Assembly (NCBI RefSeq): GCF_002944315.1
Contig: NZ_CP024313.1
Span: 425,087 to 489,086 of the forward strand
From: Rhizobium sp. NXC24
GTDB lineage: Bacteria > Pseudomonadota > Alphaproteobacteria > Rhizobiales > Rhizobiaceae
DNA length: 64,000 nt
Direction of reading: 5' to 3'
Shown here: one piece after another, positions 18,443 through 27,772 of the stretch
Layout: every line of letters starts with the position of its first letter
Numbering within the stretch: position 1 is the stretch's first letter
Notes under the pieces: model-generated
Seen by the model: only the letters and a program-made list of their open reading frames with translations
The model's database searches: none
Told to the model about the DNA's origin: nothing
Made by a program: the position numbers and the translations under genes

Positions 18443-20269
18443 CTATTCGACGGTGACTGATTTTGCCAGGTTGCGCGGCTGATCGACGTCAGTGCCCACA
18501 AACACGGCGGTATGATAGGCGAGCAATTGGACCGGCAGCGAGAAGATCATCGGCGCAATGATCTCGTCCACATCTGGAAGAACGATTGTTCGCATTGTGT
18601 CGAGCTTCAAGGCGCTAGCGCCCTTCTCATCGGTGATCAAGATGATCCGTCCGCCGCGGGCCGCAACCTCCTGCATGTTGGAAACGGTCTTATCGAAAAA
18701 GCGGTCGTGCGGTGCAGTCACGATAACCGGCATGTTCTCGTCGATGAGAGCGATCGGACCGTGTTTCAGTTCGCCGGCAGCATAACCTTGCGCGTGAATA
18801 TAGGAAATCTCCTTTAGCTTCAGGGAGCCTTCCATCGCCAAAGGGAAACTGGTGCCTCGGCCAAGATAGAGCATGGCGCGGAACTTTGCCAATTCACGCG
18901 ACAGAAGTTCGATGCTGGGTTGGATGCTGTCGAGCACCTGCCCCATGACGCGCGGCATCTCGGCAAGGCGGCCGACCAGTGTCTGTTCCTCCTTTTCCGT
19001 AAGGGTGCCACGCGCCCTGCCGGCGGCAACCGCGAGCGCAGCCAAAACGGTGAGTTGGCAGGTAAAGGCCTTCGTGGACGCAACGCCGATCTCCGGTCCG
19101 GCGAAGATCGGGAACACGGTGTCAGACTCCCGTGCTATCGTCGATTCGGGCGTGTTGACGACTGCACCGGTCTTCAGGCCGTGCTCCTTGCAGTAGCGTA
19201 GGCAAGCAAGTGTATCGGCCGTCTCGCCCGATTGTGAGATGAAGAGAGCTGCCACCTGCGGCGAGAACGGGATTTCGCGGTACCGAAATTCCGACGCGAC
19301 ATCGATTTCGACCGGCAGACGAGCGTAGTGCTCGAACCAGTATTTGCCGACTAGCCCAGCCAGGTACGCAGTGCCGCAGGCGGAGATCGCCAAGCTTTGC
19401 ACGTTGGCGAAGACGGTGTCGCGCCAAACCGCGACCACCCGATTGTCGCGGAAGTTGATGTAATGGCTGAGGGTATCGGAGATGACCTCCGGCTGATCGT
19501 AAATTTCCTTCTCCATGAAATGGCGATAGTTGCCCTTGTCGATCATATGGGCCGCCGCCACCGAGATCTGCCGGGGTCGCGTGGTGACCTCGCCGTCGAT
19601 ATCGAAGATACGGACGCCAGTCTTATCGATGACCGCCCAATCGCCGTCCATCAGGTAAGTGATCTCGTTGGTGAAGGGCGCCAGCGCAATCGCGTCCGAC
19701 CCGAGGAACATCTCGCCGCTTCCGTAACCGATCGCGAGCGGCGGACCATTGCGGGCAGCCATGATAGTCGAAGGGTCCTCCTCGAAGAGCAGAGCCAGCG
19801 CGTAAGCGCCTCGCACGCGCTTCAGCATCGCATGCATAGCTTCGCGCCGGCCCATGCCGTCCCGACGAAGTCTTGCCACGAGATGCGCGATGGCCTCCGT
19901 GTCGGTGTCGGTTTGGAACTCGGCGCCGGCCGCGGTTAGCTCATCTTTCAATTCGGCGAAATTCTCGATTATCCCATTGTGGACGACGGCAATACCGTCG
20001 CTAAAGTGCGGGTGGGCATTGCGTTCCGTCGGCGCGCCATGGGTTGCCCAGCGCGTATGGGCAATGCCGATTGTGCCCGCCAGAGGCTGTTCTTTCAGCT
20101 TTGCCTCAAGATTGAGGAGCTTGCCCTCACAGCGCAGGCGATGGAGCCTTCCACCGTCAATCGTCGCAAGGCCTGCCGAATCGTAGCCGCGATATTCAAG
20201 GCGTTTCAATGCGCCTATCAGACGGTTCGACACCGGACGATGGCCGACAATACCCACAATCCCGCACAT
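18443..20269 (-). CDS. nodM: Glucosamine-6-phosphate synthase, nodulation paralogue NodM
   Basis: 608 residues, full length. The ATG at 20269 (site GGAG six bases before) gives MCGIVGIVG, exposing the Cys nucleophile of the glutaminase domain after Met removal; a longer frame of ten residues would bury it. Two SIS isomerase domains follow, with SQSGETADTLACLRY and GRGTSFPLAMEGSLKLKE, then the C-terminal AKSVTVE tail. It makes glucosamine-6-phosphate from fructose-6-phosphate and glutamine. The nod box upstream marks it as NodM, which feeds the N-acetylglucosamine backbone of Nod factors, rather than housekeeping GlmS. The plasmid location agrees. Confidence 0.9.
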   Translation of the reverse strand: MCGIVGIVGHRPVSNRLIGALKRLEYRGYDSAGLATIDGGRLHRLRCEGKLLNLEAKLKEQPLAGTIGIAHTRWATHGAPTERNAHPHFSDGIAVVHNGIIENFAELKDELTAAGAEFQTDTDTEAIAHLVARLRRDGMGRREAMHAMLKRVRGAYALALLFEEDPSTIMAARNGPPLAIGYGSGEMFLGSDAIALAPFTNEITYLMDGDWAVIDKTGVRIFDIDGEVTTRPRQISVAAAHMIDKGNYRHFMEKEIYDQPEVISDTLSHYINFRDNRVVAVWRDTVFANVQSLAISACGTAYLAGLVGKYWFEHYARLPVEIDVASEFRYREIPFSPQVAALFISQSGETADTLACLRYCKEHGLKTGAVVNTPESTIARESDTVFPIFAGPEIGVASTKAFTCQLTVLAALAVAAGRARGTLTEKEEQTLVGRLAEMPRVMGQVLDSIQPSIELLSRELAKFRAMLYLGRGTSFPLAMEGSLKLKEISYIHAQGYAAGELKHGPIALIDENMPVIVTAPHDRFFDKTVSNMQEVAARGGRIILITDEKGASALKLDTMRTIVLPDVDEIIAPMIFSLPVQLLAYHTAVFVGTDVDQPRNLAKSVTVE

Positions 20270-20299
20270 ACATTCTCCGCGTTTTCGCATATCGGCCAC

Positions 20300-20754
20300 A
20301 ACGCACTCACGTAGTCCGTCAGTCTGGAGTGCGACAAGCTACAATCACTCGCCATGACAGCTTTCATTTCGTCAGAACTCCGTCGCAAAACCGTCGTGGT
20401 GTCGCGCTAAGTCAAATTCAGCGCTTTCTAACGGCACTCGACTTATTGGGAAAATCGATTCTTTGGATCACACCCATTTACGTCCTGGATTGGCGCGTGG
20501 GGTTTTCAAGCTGGCATGATGGGTGTCGCCTCAGACATAAACCGGCCGGTTCCCCGAGGCAGGAGTAACACCCGTCATGATGCGCTCAGCAGCCACCATC
20601 GGTGCCAGAAATCTACGGAAACCCCGAACGCGGGACGGAAGGTCCGCTCACGCAGCCTTCTAGAAAGTCCCCTTCGAGCGTTCTTGTGGGAAAGCCTACC
20701 TGGCCATAAATATCGATCTCGACTCATCAACCTCGCCACAAAGGATAACTTTTC
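20300..20754. other. Divergent intergenic region holding the nod box
   Basis: 455 bases between nodM and the secreted chorismate-lyase-like gene. Apart from the nod box I see no gene. The stretch 20491-20754 would hold the promoter of the + strand gene; no motif was recognised there. Confidence 0.5.
20443..20490 (-). promoter_or_regulatory. nod box (NodD-binding promoter element) for nodM
   Basis: Read on the - strand, 48 bases keep all the spaced blocks of the rhizobial nod box: ATCCA at the start, ATG at positions 14-16, ATC at 23-25, AATCGATTTT at 31-40 and CCAAT near the end. The LysR-type core ATC-N9-GAT is exact. It lies 174 bases upstream of the nodM start on the same strand. NodD with plant flavonoids is expected to activate from here. 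Confidence 0.9.
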
Positions 20755-21471
20755 GTGTCAATTTGCTGTTGGAAGTTTATACGGGTTGTCGCATTTGCAC
20801 CCGCTGCTGCGATTATGCTGACGGCGCATAACACATCGGCGCAGGAATCGTTCACCACGGTCCAATGGCCAAACACGCCAACGGCCCGGATCGAGGCACT
20901 TGCGATTCTCCAGACCTTGAATGCAAATCTCCTGAGTAATGCTAGCGCCACATTGACGCTCGATCGCTGGTGTGCCGGACACAATCTGGCACCACAAGGT
21001 TCTAAGATCGTTGCACAGCGGGTACGCGGGCGAGACAAGCCCGTCGATGGCCGCATCCGAGAACTTCTTGCAGTCGGCCCCGACGAGCCCATCGCCTACC
21101 GACATGTCCGTCTCGTTTGCGGCAATCGCGTCCTTTCTGAGGCCGACAATTGGTATGTTCCGGGGAGGCTAACAATGGAGATGAATAAAGCGTTGAATAC
21201 GAGCGACGTCGCCTTTGGCAGAGCCGTCCAATCTCTTAATTTCACGCGCACAAATCTGGCTTCCAACTTGCTGTGGTCCCCTCTTCCAGAAGGATGGGAC
21301 GTGCAAAAGGAGCTACCGACAGCCGCAACGGGATCTCTTATATTACCGCCCTTTCTTCTCGAACACCATGCAGTGCTGAAGCTTCAGGACGGTACTCCGT
21401 TCAGTGCACTGGTCGAAAGCTATACGAGCAACGTATTGGACTTCCCGGCTCCATCTCTGCTTGCCCATTAA
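20755..21471 (+). CDS. Secreted chorismate-lyase-like protein of unknown function
   Basis: 238 residues from a GTG start preceded by AAAGGA. N-terminal signal peptide (VVAFAPAAAIMLTAHNTSA then QES). The remainder resembles the chorismate lyase/UTRA fold: TLDRWCAGH, EPIAYRHVRLVCGNRVLSEADNWYVP, LTMEMNKAL, FGRAVQSL and LLWSPLPEGWD. Export is odd for chorismate chemistry, so it may bind or process a periplasmic aromatic or amino compound. It diverges from the nodM promoter. Family is a moderate call. Confidence 0.65.
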   Translation: MSICCWKFIRVVAFAPAAAIMLTAHNTSAQESFTTVQWPNTPTARIEALAILQTLNANLLSNASATLTLDRWCAGHNLAPQGSKIVAQRVRGRDKPVDGRIRELLAVGPDEPIAYRHVRLVCGNRVLSEADNWYVPGRLTMEMNKALNTSDVAFGRAVQSLNFTRTNLASNLLWSPLPEGWDVQKELPTAATGSLILPPFLLEHHAVLKLQDGTPFSALVESYTSNVLDFPAPSLLAH

Positions 21472-21634
21472 GTGCCCATCGGCGCTACGACTACAGCGAG
21501 GGCCTAGGGGACTTTCGATCGCGGCCGTAAGAGCCTCGCCGTTGCCAAGCTCATCGGGTCCGTTTGTCCCCGGGGGCTTGCAATGGTCGGTACTTGTAAG
21601 CAGGTGCGCATCACGCGGGCCCGCTTTGGCGCCT

Positions 21635-22075
21635 TCAATCTGCTTTGAAGCGGCTTTCGCACTCTCGGCTGGGGTGGCTCCGACGCGGTTTCATCTCCTC
21701 AGGTATTTCCTTCTTGAGATTGATGAGCAGTAGCTCGTTTTCGAGCTTTGCGCCTTCGACGATCACGTGATCAGCCAGCTCAAATCTGCGCACAAACGAC
21801 TTTGCGGGAAGGCCCTGATGCAGATACTGTGCTTCGTCGCCCTCCGACTTCGCGCCGTTCACCACAAGCGTGTTCGCCTCGTGGCTAATCGTCAGTTCGT
21901 TTTCGGCAAAGCCTGCCACTGCGACCGCGATGCGATACGCGTCCTCGCCGAGTTTTAGGATGTTGTAAGGCGGCCAGTTGTCAGCGTTAAGGCTGGCATT
22001 TTCGAGAAGACCGGCCATGCGGTCGAAGCCGATGCTTGACCTATTGAAAGGGGTAACGTCGAGGTTTGCTCTCAC
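21635..22075 (-). CDS. Small heat shock protein, Hsp20 family
   Basis: 146 residues from a GTG at 22075, supported by GGAGG eight bases upstream; the longer frame would add 30 unlike residues. The start RANLDVTPFNRSSIGFDRM and then an alpha-crystallin domain with YNILKLGEDAYRIAVAVAGF, ISHEANTLVVNG and FVRRFELADHVIVEGAKLENELLLINL are typical of rhizobial IbpA/HspH-type chaperones, which hold unfolding proteins. Rhizobia carry several copies, often on symbiotic plasmids. Confidence 0.88.
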   Translation of the reverse strand: MRANLDVTPFNRSSIGFDRMAGLLENASLNADNWPPYNILKLGEDAYRIAVAVAGFAENELTISHEANTLVVNGAKSEGDEAQYLHQGLPAKSFVRRFELADHVIVEGAKLENELLLINLKKEIPEEMKPRRSHPSRECESRFKAD

Positions 22076-22649
22076 AGCTACATCCTCCACTGAGCAACAT
22101 AGATACGAGGGAACGCTAAAAAGCTCCGCGCCCTCTGACTCAGCCGACCCTTTTGGCGTCGACAATAGACGAAATGGGTATCTAATGAGACAGCGTCAAT
22201 AGGGCTGGCAACACTTTCCGAGCGGGGGCGCCTAAAATAATTGTTAAAAGTCATATATTTAGCATCTACGAGATCGAGCGCTTAAGAATGCCACCATCTT
22301 TTCGAATCTGCAAAAAATCAAAAACCGAGATAGGTTGACGCGATGTCGAATGGATTGCAGTTGGCGCGCCATTTTCATTCGGATGCTGCGCGTAAAAACC
22401 TACAAAAACCTCTCTGTCCATGCGCACAAGGTCGCCGCGTTCGATCTCTCGCACGATGGAAATCTGAAGTGAAATTCCTTTCCGACGCTCGGGAGAAGAT
22501 GCCGTAGGGCGTCGAATTCTCGCCAATGTGGACAAGATTCGCTCGGCCCCAGGGTGCAAGGCGGTTATGGTGCCCGCGTGCGACAACACTCGGCCCACTC
22601 AATCGGAACGGATGTCGTCAGGCGACAAATGTGTCTTGGCGCTTCGCCG
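22076..22649. other. Intergenic stretch between hsp20 and the esterase gene
   Basis: About 570 bases. Both strands were checked. Reading frames here have no family motif and no convincing ribosome site. The AT-rich part near 22230-22320 may hold the heat-shock promoter, but no specific element was recognised. Confidence 0.4.
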
Positions 22650-23735
22650 TCAGGAGGCGCCCAGAGCAGCGATCATCTTCATAATGGCGTCCATTTGGAC
22701 GGCACCCTTGATCGCATAGTTGCTACCTGTAAAGCCCCACCAGTCCCAACAACCCCGGGGATTATACGGCCTGCGGAGTGACTTATTGACTTGCGGGTAC
22801 AGCACTACGATATCGTTTGTATCCGCCCAGTTATTCAGATAAAGCTTGGTATACCAATCGTCTCCGATCGATTGCTGCGATTGGCGGCAGCCATGGATGG
22901 AGACATGCAGTTTGCAGGTGGCCCCAGGCCTGGCACAGCTGTCGGGGATAAAGACATGCCCCACATCCGCCATGCTCGACACCGGGTTGGCGGCCCCGTA
23001 GAGTTTCTGGTCGAACGTCCTCAACTTCCCAGTTGGTTTGGCCGCCGGCTGGTGAAGGTTGCCATAGATGAACTGCAAAATCGCGCCAGCCTGGTCGTAA
23101 TTGTTGTCGTTGGCAATATTTGGAGAATCGTTCGGACATTCGTTGATGTACGGCGTTGCGTTGGCCGGGCACAAATTCCCGAAGACCTTTGAAACGAACG
23201 AGTGACCGGCAGGGTAATTGCTGACATAGGCGAGGTTTGAATCGGGAACACGGGCCAATTTGAAAAACTGGACGCCAGCATCGACGGCACTTTGCTTGAC
23301 GATCGTATCGGCAGTACCGCTGAAAATGTAAATCTTCTTCGATTCAAGGTTGGAAAGTGGGTCGATGGCGCCGATCCTCGAAGACATTTCCGCCGCAGCG
23401 AACAACATCGCAGGATTGGGAGGAACGCGCGGCACTTGGCCCATGCAGATACCCGTATAGGTGAGATTGCCCATAGCGCAAAAATAAGGTCCACCAGCGA
23501 CAATGCCTGCTCCCATGAAACTTGATGAATACGCGACCTGCAACTGCGAGGCCATGAATGCTCCCGATGATAGGCCCGACACCGAGACGGCGTTGCGATC
23601 AATCTTCAGTCTTGGCAGTGCTTGGGTTTGGGCCACCCCGGTCAGCAGCAGCAGGCTGAAACTTGCGGTGACAATTCGTTTAACTAGGTTACGAAACCTG
23701 GTCTTCTTCCAATCCAGAACAATCTTTGCGCTCAT
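22650..23735 (-). CDS. Secreted poly(3-hydroxybutyrate) depolymerase-family esterase
   Basis: 361 residues. A signal segment near residues 20-37 (IVTASFSLLLLTGVAQTQA) precedes an alpha/beta-hydrolase with a GLSSGAF nucleophile elbow (Ser near 57), IFSGTADTIV with a candidate aspartate, and GCWDWWGF near the C-terminus. Cysteine pairs (YFCAMG, GICMG, NLCPAN, NECPND, DSCARPGATC) suggest disulfides, consistent with export. It resembles extracellular PHB or feruloyl-type esterases; the polymer or ester it cuts is not certain. It stands alone. Confidence 0.82.
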   Translation of the reverse strand: MSAKIVLDWKKTRFRNLVKRIVTASFSLLLLTGVAQTQALPRLKIDRNAVSVSGLSSGAFMASQLQVAYSSSFMGAGIVAGGPYFCAMGNLTYTGICMGQVPRVPPNPAMLFAAAEMSSRIGAIDPLSNLESKKIYIFSGTADTIVKQSAVDAGVQFFKLARVPDSNLAYVSNYPAGHSFVSKVFGNLCPANATPYINECPNDSPNIANDNNYDQAGAILQFIYGNLHQPAAKPTGKLRTFDQKLYGAANPVSSMADVGHVFIPDSCARPGATCKLHVSIHGCRQSQQSIGDDWYTKLYLNNWADTNDIVVLYPQVNKSLRRPYNPRGCWDWWGFTGSNYAIKGAVQMDAIMKMIAALGAS

Positions 23736-24314
23736 ACACTCATACCCCTTTGCAGTAATGGCTTTGGTCGCGTCCCTAAATTTGCGAGCAGATTGTCAGA
23801 GGAGGCTTTTCGTGCCGCTTGCGGTTTCACCGCCACTCGTCCCACCACGGCTGATGTCATACAAATGCCGTGCCAAACAAAAATGGGGGTCGATTGAAAT
23901 CTTAGGGTATGGCTCCTCGTCCGATGCGCGGCACCTTCGACGACAATTTTGTGTCTCGCTCGCTTTTGGAGATGTGACGAATCGATTGGTTCGTTGCCAG
24001 CCCGATCGGGGCGCGGTCAAGGATCACTGTGTGCTTTAACTGTAATGGAACTCCCGAGAATATGGCAAGACTGGTATTTCTTTCGAATTATGCCGGTTTG
24101 AATCCGTAGGTTCCCGATCCGTACTGCCCAGGGTAATAAAGTCACTATTCGAAAGGTCTCATCGGCATTGGTGATTTTGGGCTACTCCGCCATCCTAGAC
24201 AGCAAGCTCCTGTAGGCAACGGCGTTAGCGCTCGACAACTGTGACCGGTCGACTGGCTGCCGCCGCCAGCCTAGCCTTTTGAGAGTCCTGGTAGCCGGCT
24301 TTTAAGACGACCTA
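23736..24314. other. Intergenic stretch, no gene recognised
   Basis: About 580 bases between the esterase start and the terminator that follows the HsdR_N gene. No reading frame on either strand has family features. Promoter elements for the esterase are expected on the right side of its start but none is clear. Confidence 0.4.
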
Positions 24315-24358
24315 GCGGGCCGAGGTTTGAGCAATTACTGTTCAATCCCTCGGCCCGC
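24315..24358. terminator. Strong stem-loop after the HsdR_N-like gene
   Basis: GCGGGCCGAGG at 24315-24325 pairs perfectly with CCTCGGCCCGC at 24348-24358 (11 base pairs). Inside the loop TTGA and TCAA can also pair. It lies 12 bases beyond the stop of the - strand gene. No long T run follows, so termination is inferred from position and stability. Confidence 0.6.
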
Positions 24359-24370
24359 CGTATTGCTCCG

Positions 24371-25447
24371 TTATTCCGCTGCTACCTTAGCAGCTTCAGC
24401 GGCATACTTTTGGGCCGTCGCCCTCAGCCGGTTGGTGTATTCGTAGATTTGGTCGAGCGTATCGACGATTAAGCGCTCTTCGTTTTCCCCGTCGAAAAGC
24501 CCGATGTACTTGACTGCCCTGTTGAAGTGGAGTCGCGCCAACGGTTTGCGATTGTTGTTGTCGATGAGTATCGCGCAGTAGGACTTAGCGTCTCGCATGA
24601 CCACGCGCTTGGCGCTGATGGTTTCGCGAACGATCGCTTTTACTATCATGTAGCCTTCTACTTCCTCTTCGGTCGTTATGACCTCAGGGTCTTCGGCGAC
24701 GGGGGCATCAATTTTCTCGATGACCTCCTGCGTCTCCGCAAGAGCGTTCGACAACCGGCTCTTCACCGTATCCATGATCACTTCGCGAAAGGCGGTTCGG
24801 ACGACGCCTGTCAGCATTTCCCGTACGGGAGCCGTTATCCTGCCCTCGTAGACATCGTGCGAGACCATTTTTACGAATTCCTCGCTCGGCTCCTCAATAA
24901 GCTTAGAAATGACCTGCTTTATACCCGAAGTGTACTTGAGACGCTCTGCGGTGGCCAAAATGTTCGAGACGTCGAAAGTGGCCTTCTCGAACTTGCGCAG
25001 CTCGGACAAAATGCCCGACTGGACGTCGCTAATGTCGAAAACCAGGAATGGTCGAGCATCGAGCTTGTTCGGCGCTTCAAGGTCGGTGTAGAAATTGAAG
25101 GTCCGGCCATTTGTGAGGATCGCGAACTTGGCATCCGTGACACTGAAGTAGCGATAGAGCTGGTCGAGGTGCTTGCGCTCCAACGCCACGGAAATCGGTT
25201 TGCATTCGATCAGGATTCTGATCTGATTGTCGAGCTTGATCGCATAGTCAACCTTCTCGCCCTTCTTCCCCACAGCGTCTGCGGTGAACTCCGGCACGAC
25301 TTCTGACGGGTCAAAGACGTCGTAGCCTAGAGCCCGCAGGAACGGGAGAACGACCGCAGTCTTCACCGCTTCCTCCGTCGCCATAGTACTGGAATGCGAC
25401 TTGACACGCTCCGCAATTGCACGAAGACTTTCTTCAATCGAACTCAT
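24371..25447 (-). CDS. Stand-alone type I restriction HsdR N-terminal (HSDR_N) domain protein
   Basis: 358 residues from the ATG at 25447 (GGGAGG close upstream). After a helical start with LRALGYDVFDPSEVVPEF, the PD-(D/E)xK nuclease core is visible: KVDYAI (Asp), then RILIECKP (Glu-x-Lys), then LDQLYRYFSVTDAKFAILTNGRTFNFY. This domain in HsdR cleaves DNA, but the helicase part is missing and no hsdM or hsdS is near. The C-terminal 150 residues are an extra domain of unknown role. May be a solitary nuclease or a defence-related regulator. Confidence 0.8.
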   Translation of the reverse strand: MSSIEESLRAIAERVKSHSSTMATEEAVKTAVVLPFLRALGYDVFDPSEVVPEFTADAVGKKGEKVDYAIKLDNQIRILIECKPISVALERKHLDQLYRYFSVTDAKFAILTNGRTFNFYTDLEAPNKLDARPFLVFDISDVQSGILSELRKFEKATFDVSNILATAERLKYTSGIKQVISKLIEEPSEEFVKMVSHDVYEGRITAPVREMLTGVVRTAFREVIMDTVKSRLSNALAETQEVIEKIDAPVAEDPEVITTEEEVEGYMIVKAIVRETISAKRVVMRDAKSYCAILIDNNNRKPLARLHFNRAVKYIGLFDGENEERLIVDTLDQIYEYTNRLRATAQKYAAEAAKVAAE

Positions 25448-25949
25448 GTTCCCTCCCACGACGGTTGCTTAAAATCCCGCCTGTCCGCAACTTATCGCAG
25501 ATTATTAGATAAGTCTTTAGCAACCACAGTGATATTTTAGTGCGCCCGCGAAACTGCGCCTCGGTAAGAAGACCGGCCCTGGGCCGTTGCAGGATCGTAT
25601 GTCTGCAGCACCGTTGTAGTGTTGAAAAAAAACCCGCTCATTAATCTCTTTGTTTGCCACTGGGAGGATCGTTGAAGATACATTGCCGACGTTGGCGCGG
25701 ACATGGCGATCAGCGACCATCAAGAGCCTGCCCGATGGGATTGGAGCGTTTCGTGGGCTAGCCATTGCGGACTCTTCACCAGGGAGGCAACCAAGGGCGT
25801 GGCTGGGTAGTGAATTGTGCTCGCCGCGAGTTCTTTTATGAGCAAATGCGATAATCGAGCGGAAAATGCCGCCACGGGCTTGCATTTGTCGCATTTAGAC
25901 GGTGTTTGTCGCTCCCGTGATTCAGTTCGAGTGTCGAAGCGGAGGCAAG
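25448..25949. other. Intergenic stretch, no gene recognised
   Basis: 500 bases between two divergent genes. It should contain both promoters. Frames on either strand lack family motifs. Confidence 0.35.
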
Positions 25950-26540
25950 ATGGGCGTGCGGCAGCGGATGGGGTTGAAGTTCAAGGATGAGATCGTGTTC
26001 CTGAAGGGCTGGAAGCGCGACCGCACATCGGTAGGCGCCATAACGCCCACTTCCGTTGCGACGGCAAGGAAGATGGCAAGCGTTATCGATCCTTTCTCTG
26101 GCTTTCCTGTCTTGGAACTAGGTCCGGGAACCGGCGTGATCACCAAACAGATCCTGGCGCGCGGCGTTCGGCCCAAGGAGCTCTTGTCCATCGAGTATTC
26201 GCCCGAATTCTGTCGACATCTTCAGCAGGAGTTTCCCGAGGTCGACGTTCGATGTGGAGACGCTTTCGCGCTGGATGTCGTTCTGGGCGCTGAGCGAGGT
26301 GCAAAGTTCGACTGCGTCATCTCCGCTGTGCCTCTCCTTCATTTGCCGCCTTCAAAGCGATTGTCGCTGATCCTCGATCTTCTCGAACGGATGCCAACAG
26401 GGAGGCCCGTCGTTCAAATCACCTATGGCTTGCTCTCTCCAGTCATCGCGCTTCCCGCCGGGTACGAGGTCCGGCATCTGGCTTTCATGATGCGCAACAT
26501 TCCGCCGGCACAACTTTGGACGTACCGAAAGATGAGATGA
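25950..26540 (+). CDS. pmtA: Phospholipid N-methyltransferase, PmtA-like
   Basis: 196 residues. The ATG at 25950 follows GGAGGCAAG and gives MGVRQRMGLKFKDEIVF. SAM-binding motif VLELGPGTGV near residues 54-62, then LLSIEYSPEFCRHL, VRCGDAFAL and CVISAVPLLHLP. This matches the short Sinorhizobium/Agrobacterium PmtA branch, which methylates phosphatidylethanolamine towards phosphatidylcholine, a lipid rhizobia need for symbiosis. It could be a second copy beside a chromosomal gene. An rRNA-dimethyltransferase-like alternative is less likely because of length and the VPLLHLP motif. Confidence 0.75.
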   Translation: MGVRQRMGLKFKDEIVFLKGWKRDRTSVGAITPTSVATARKMASVIDPFSGFPVLELGPGTGVITKQILARGVRPKELLSIEYSPEFCRHLQQEFPEVDVRCGDAFALDVVLGAERGAKFDCVISAVPLLHLPPSKRLSLILDLLERMPTGRPVVQITYGLLSPVIALPAGYEVRHLAFMMRNIPPAQLWTYRKMR

Positions 26541-27410
26541 CCTCGGTCATCTCATAAATATTGACCGAAAGTCTCGATCGCTGGGCTGATAACGAACGCG
26601 ATCGCTTTGGAAAGCGCTAGGCGGCTTTCGAGACGCGCTCTGCCCTTCGTTCGACCAGGGCCAAGAGACGTGGCCGAACAGCTCGAAGATCGAGACCACG
26701 CGGCGGCCAAGAATGTCCGTCTCCACCTGATCGCGGAAGATCGCGGCCGGCAGTCACACCACGCCGGGCGGTTTCCTCAATGTCATTCACGCTGATCGTG
26801 AAAATGGCGCTGACTTCCCCGGCGCTTTCGGAAAAAGGCGCCGCCGTAAGAGGGGTGTTGCTCGCGTCGGGGACTGGATCCAGCGACTGCAACGGGCATT
26901 TCGCCAAAGCGCATGGCAAAGCCCTCCAAAGCGGCATCCACATTGCAAGAGCTGACCCGTAGGGCACCAAGCGGCCTCATAGAGGTCGGCAGCCTACTTT
27001 CCCGGCCATGCTCAACGGACGAAGAGATTTCGATGCTGATGTCGTCGGCAATCTCAATCCTCTCTCATCAGGGGAAACACCGAGTTCGAATATGCCAGAA
27101 GCCGGTCGATTGATGGCATCGCGCAGGCAGGCGGCCGATGAGCCCGCCCGGCATTCGAGATCGCAGGCGGTAGGTCGTAACCTGGTCGATGCAGCCGAGC
27201 GTCGCCGCGTGACGCACTCTCTAACCAGTCCAATCCCGCTTTCTGTTGATGGCGTCCTGGCCCGGTTCCAGATCTTCCACGATCAACCCGCAAGGGGTCC
27301 GCTAGGCAAGCTGCGGCCGCTTCCGCTTCGCGTCGCGGTGATCGCCCCCCGCCCCGGCCTTCTGAGGAGCCATCGAGCGGGAATTGGCCCGCTCCGAAGG
27401 AGCCTCTCAC
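26541..27410. other. Degenerate region, possible remains of a - strand gene
   Basis: 870 bases without an intact gene. On the - strand between about 26620 and 26980 plausible peptide pieces occur in different frames (RVSSCNVDAALEGFAMRFGE in one, VSAIFTISVNDIEETARR in another), as if one gene had acquired several frameshifts. The rest, up to 27410, looks like GC-rich leader; a hairpin AGCGGG-CCCGCT lies just before the next gene. Confidence 0.35.
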
Positions 27411-27581
27411 ATGTCGCACGATCTCACTCTCGCCCAGTCCCACTCTTTCCAGCTCTCTCGCGACCTGATGGTCCCCGTCACCCTGTTTTCCGTGGACGGC
27501 GAATACGGCGTCCTGCCGTCCGACGAAATCGACGCCGATGACGATCTTGAGATCGTCCATGAATTCATGCCTTGGCATTGA
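27411..27581 (+). CDS. Small acidic plasmid protein of unknown function
   Basis: 56 residues. ATG after GAAGGAG. The sequence MSHDLTLAQSHSFQLSRDLM, then VPVTLFSVDGEYGVLPSDEIDADDDLEIVHEF, is acidic at its C-terminus with no cysteine or membrane segment. It looks like the small conserved proteins found beside Toprim and ArdC genes on rhizobial plasmids. First gene of the series that all point to oriT. Confidence 0.6.
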   Translation: MSHDLTLAQSHSFQLSRDLMVPVTLFSVDGEYGVLPSDEIDADDDLEIVHEFMPWH

Positions 27582-27772
27582 GCCCGGCGGCATGGCCTGC
27601 GGCGTGCCCCTTGCGAGCGGCAGGCCGCAAGGGAGGCTTCGCCGCGGCGGACCTTGCATGATTCACCAAATTGCCAGCCGCGCCCTTGCGGCCTTTGCTC
27701 TTCGCGGCCGCGAAAGCGGCAGATGGTTGGAACTGACGAGCAGGAGGCGATCGCTTCGCGATCGGAAGGAAA

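Noticed and set aside
20755..20790. A second nod box for the + strand gene at 20755
   Set aside because: No ATC-N9-GAT core with nod-box blocks in the + orientation was found upstream.
25902..26540. Calling the methyltransferase an rRNA adenine dimethyltransferase
   Set aside because: It is much shorter than KsgA/Erm and matches the short PmtA pattern better.
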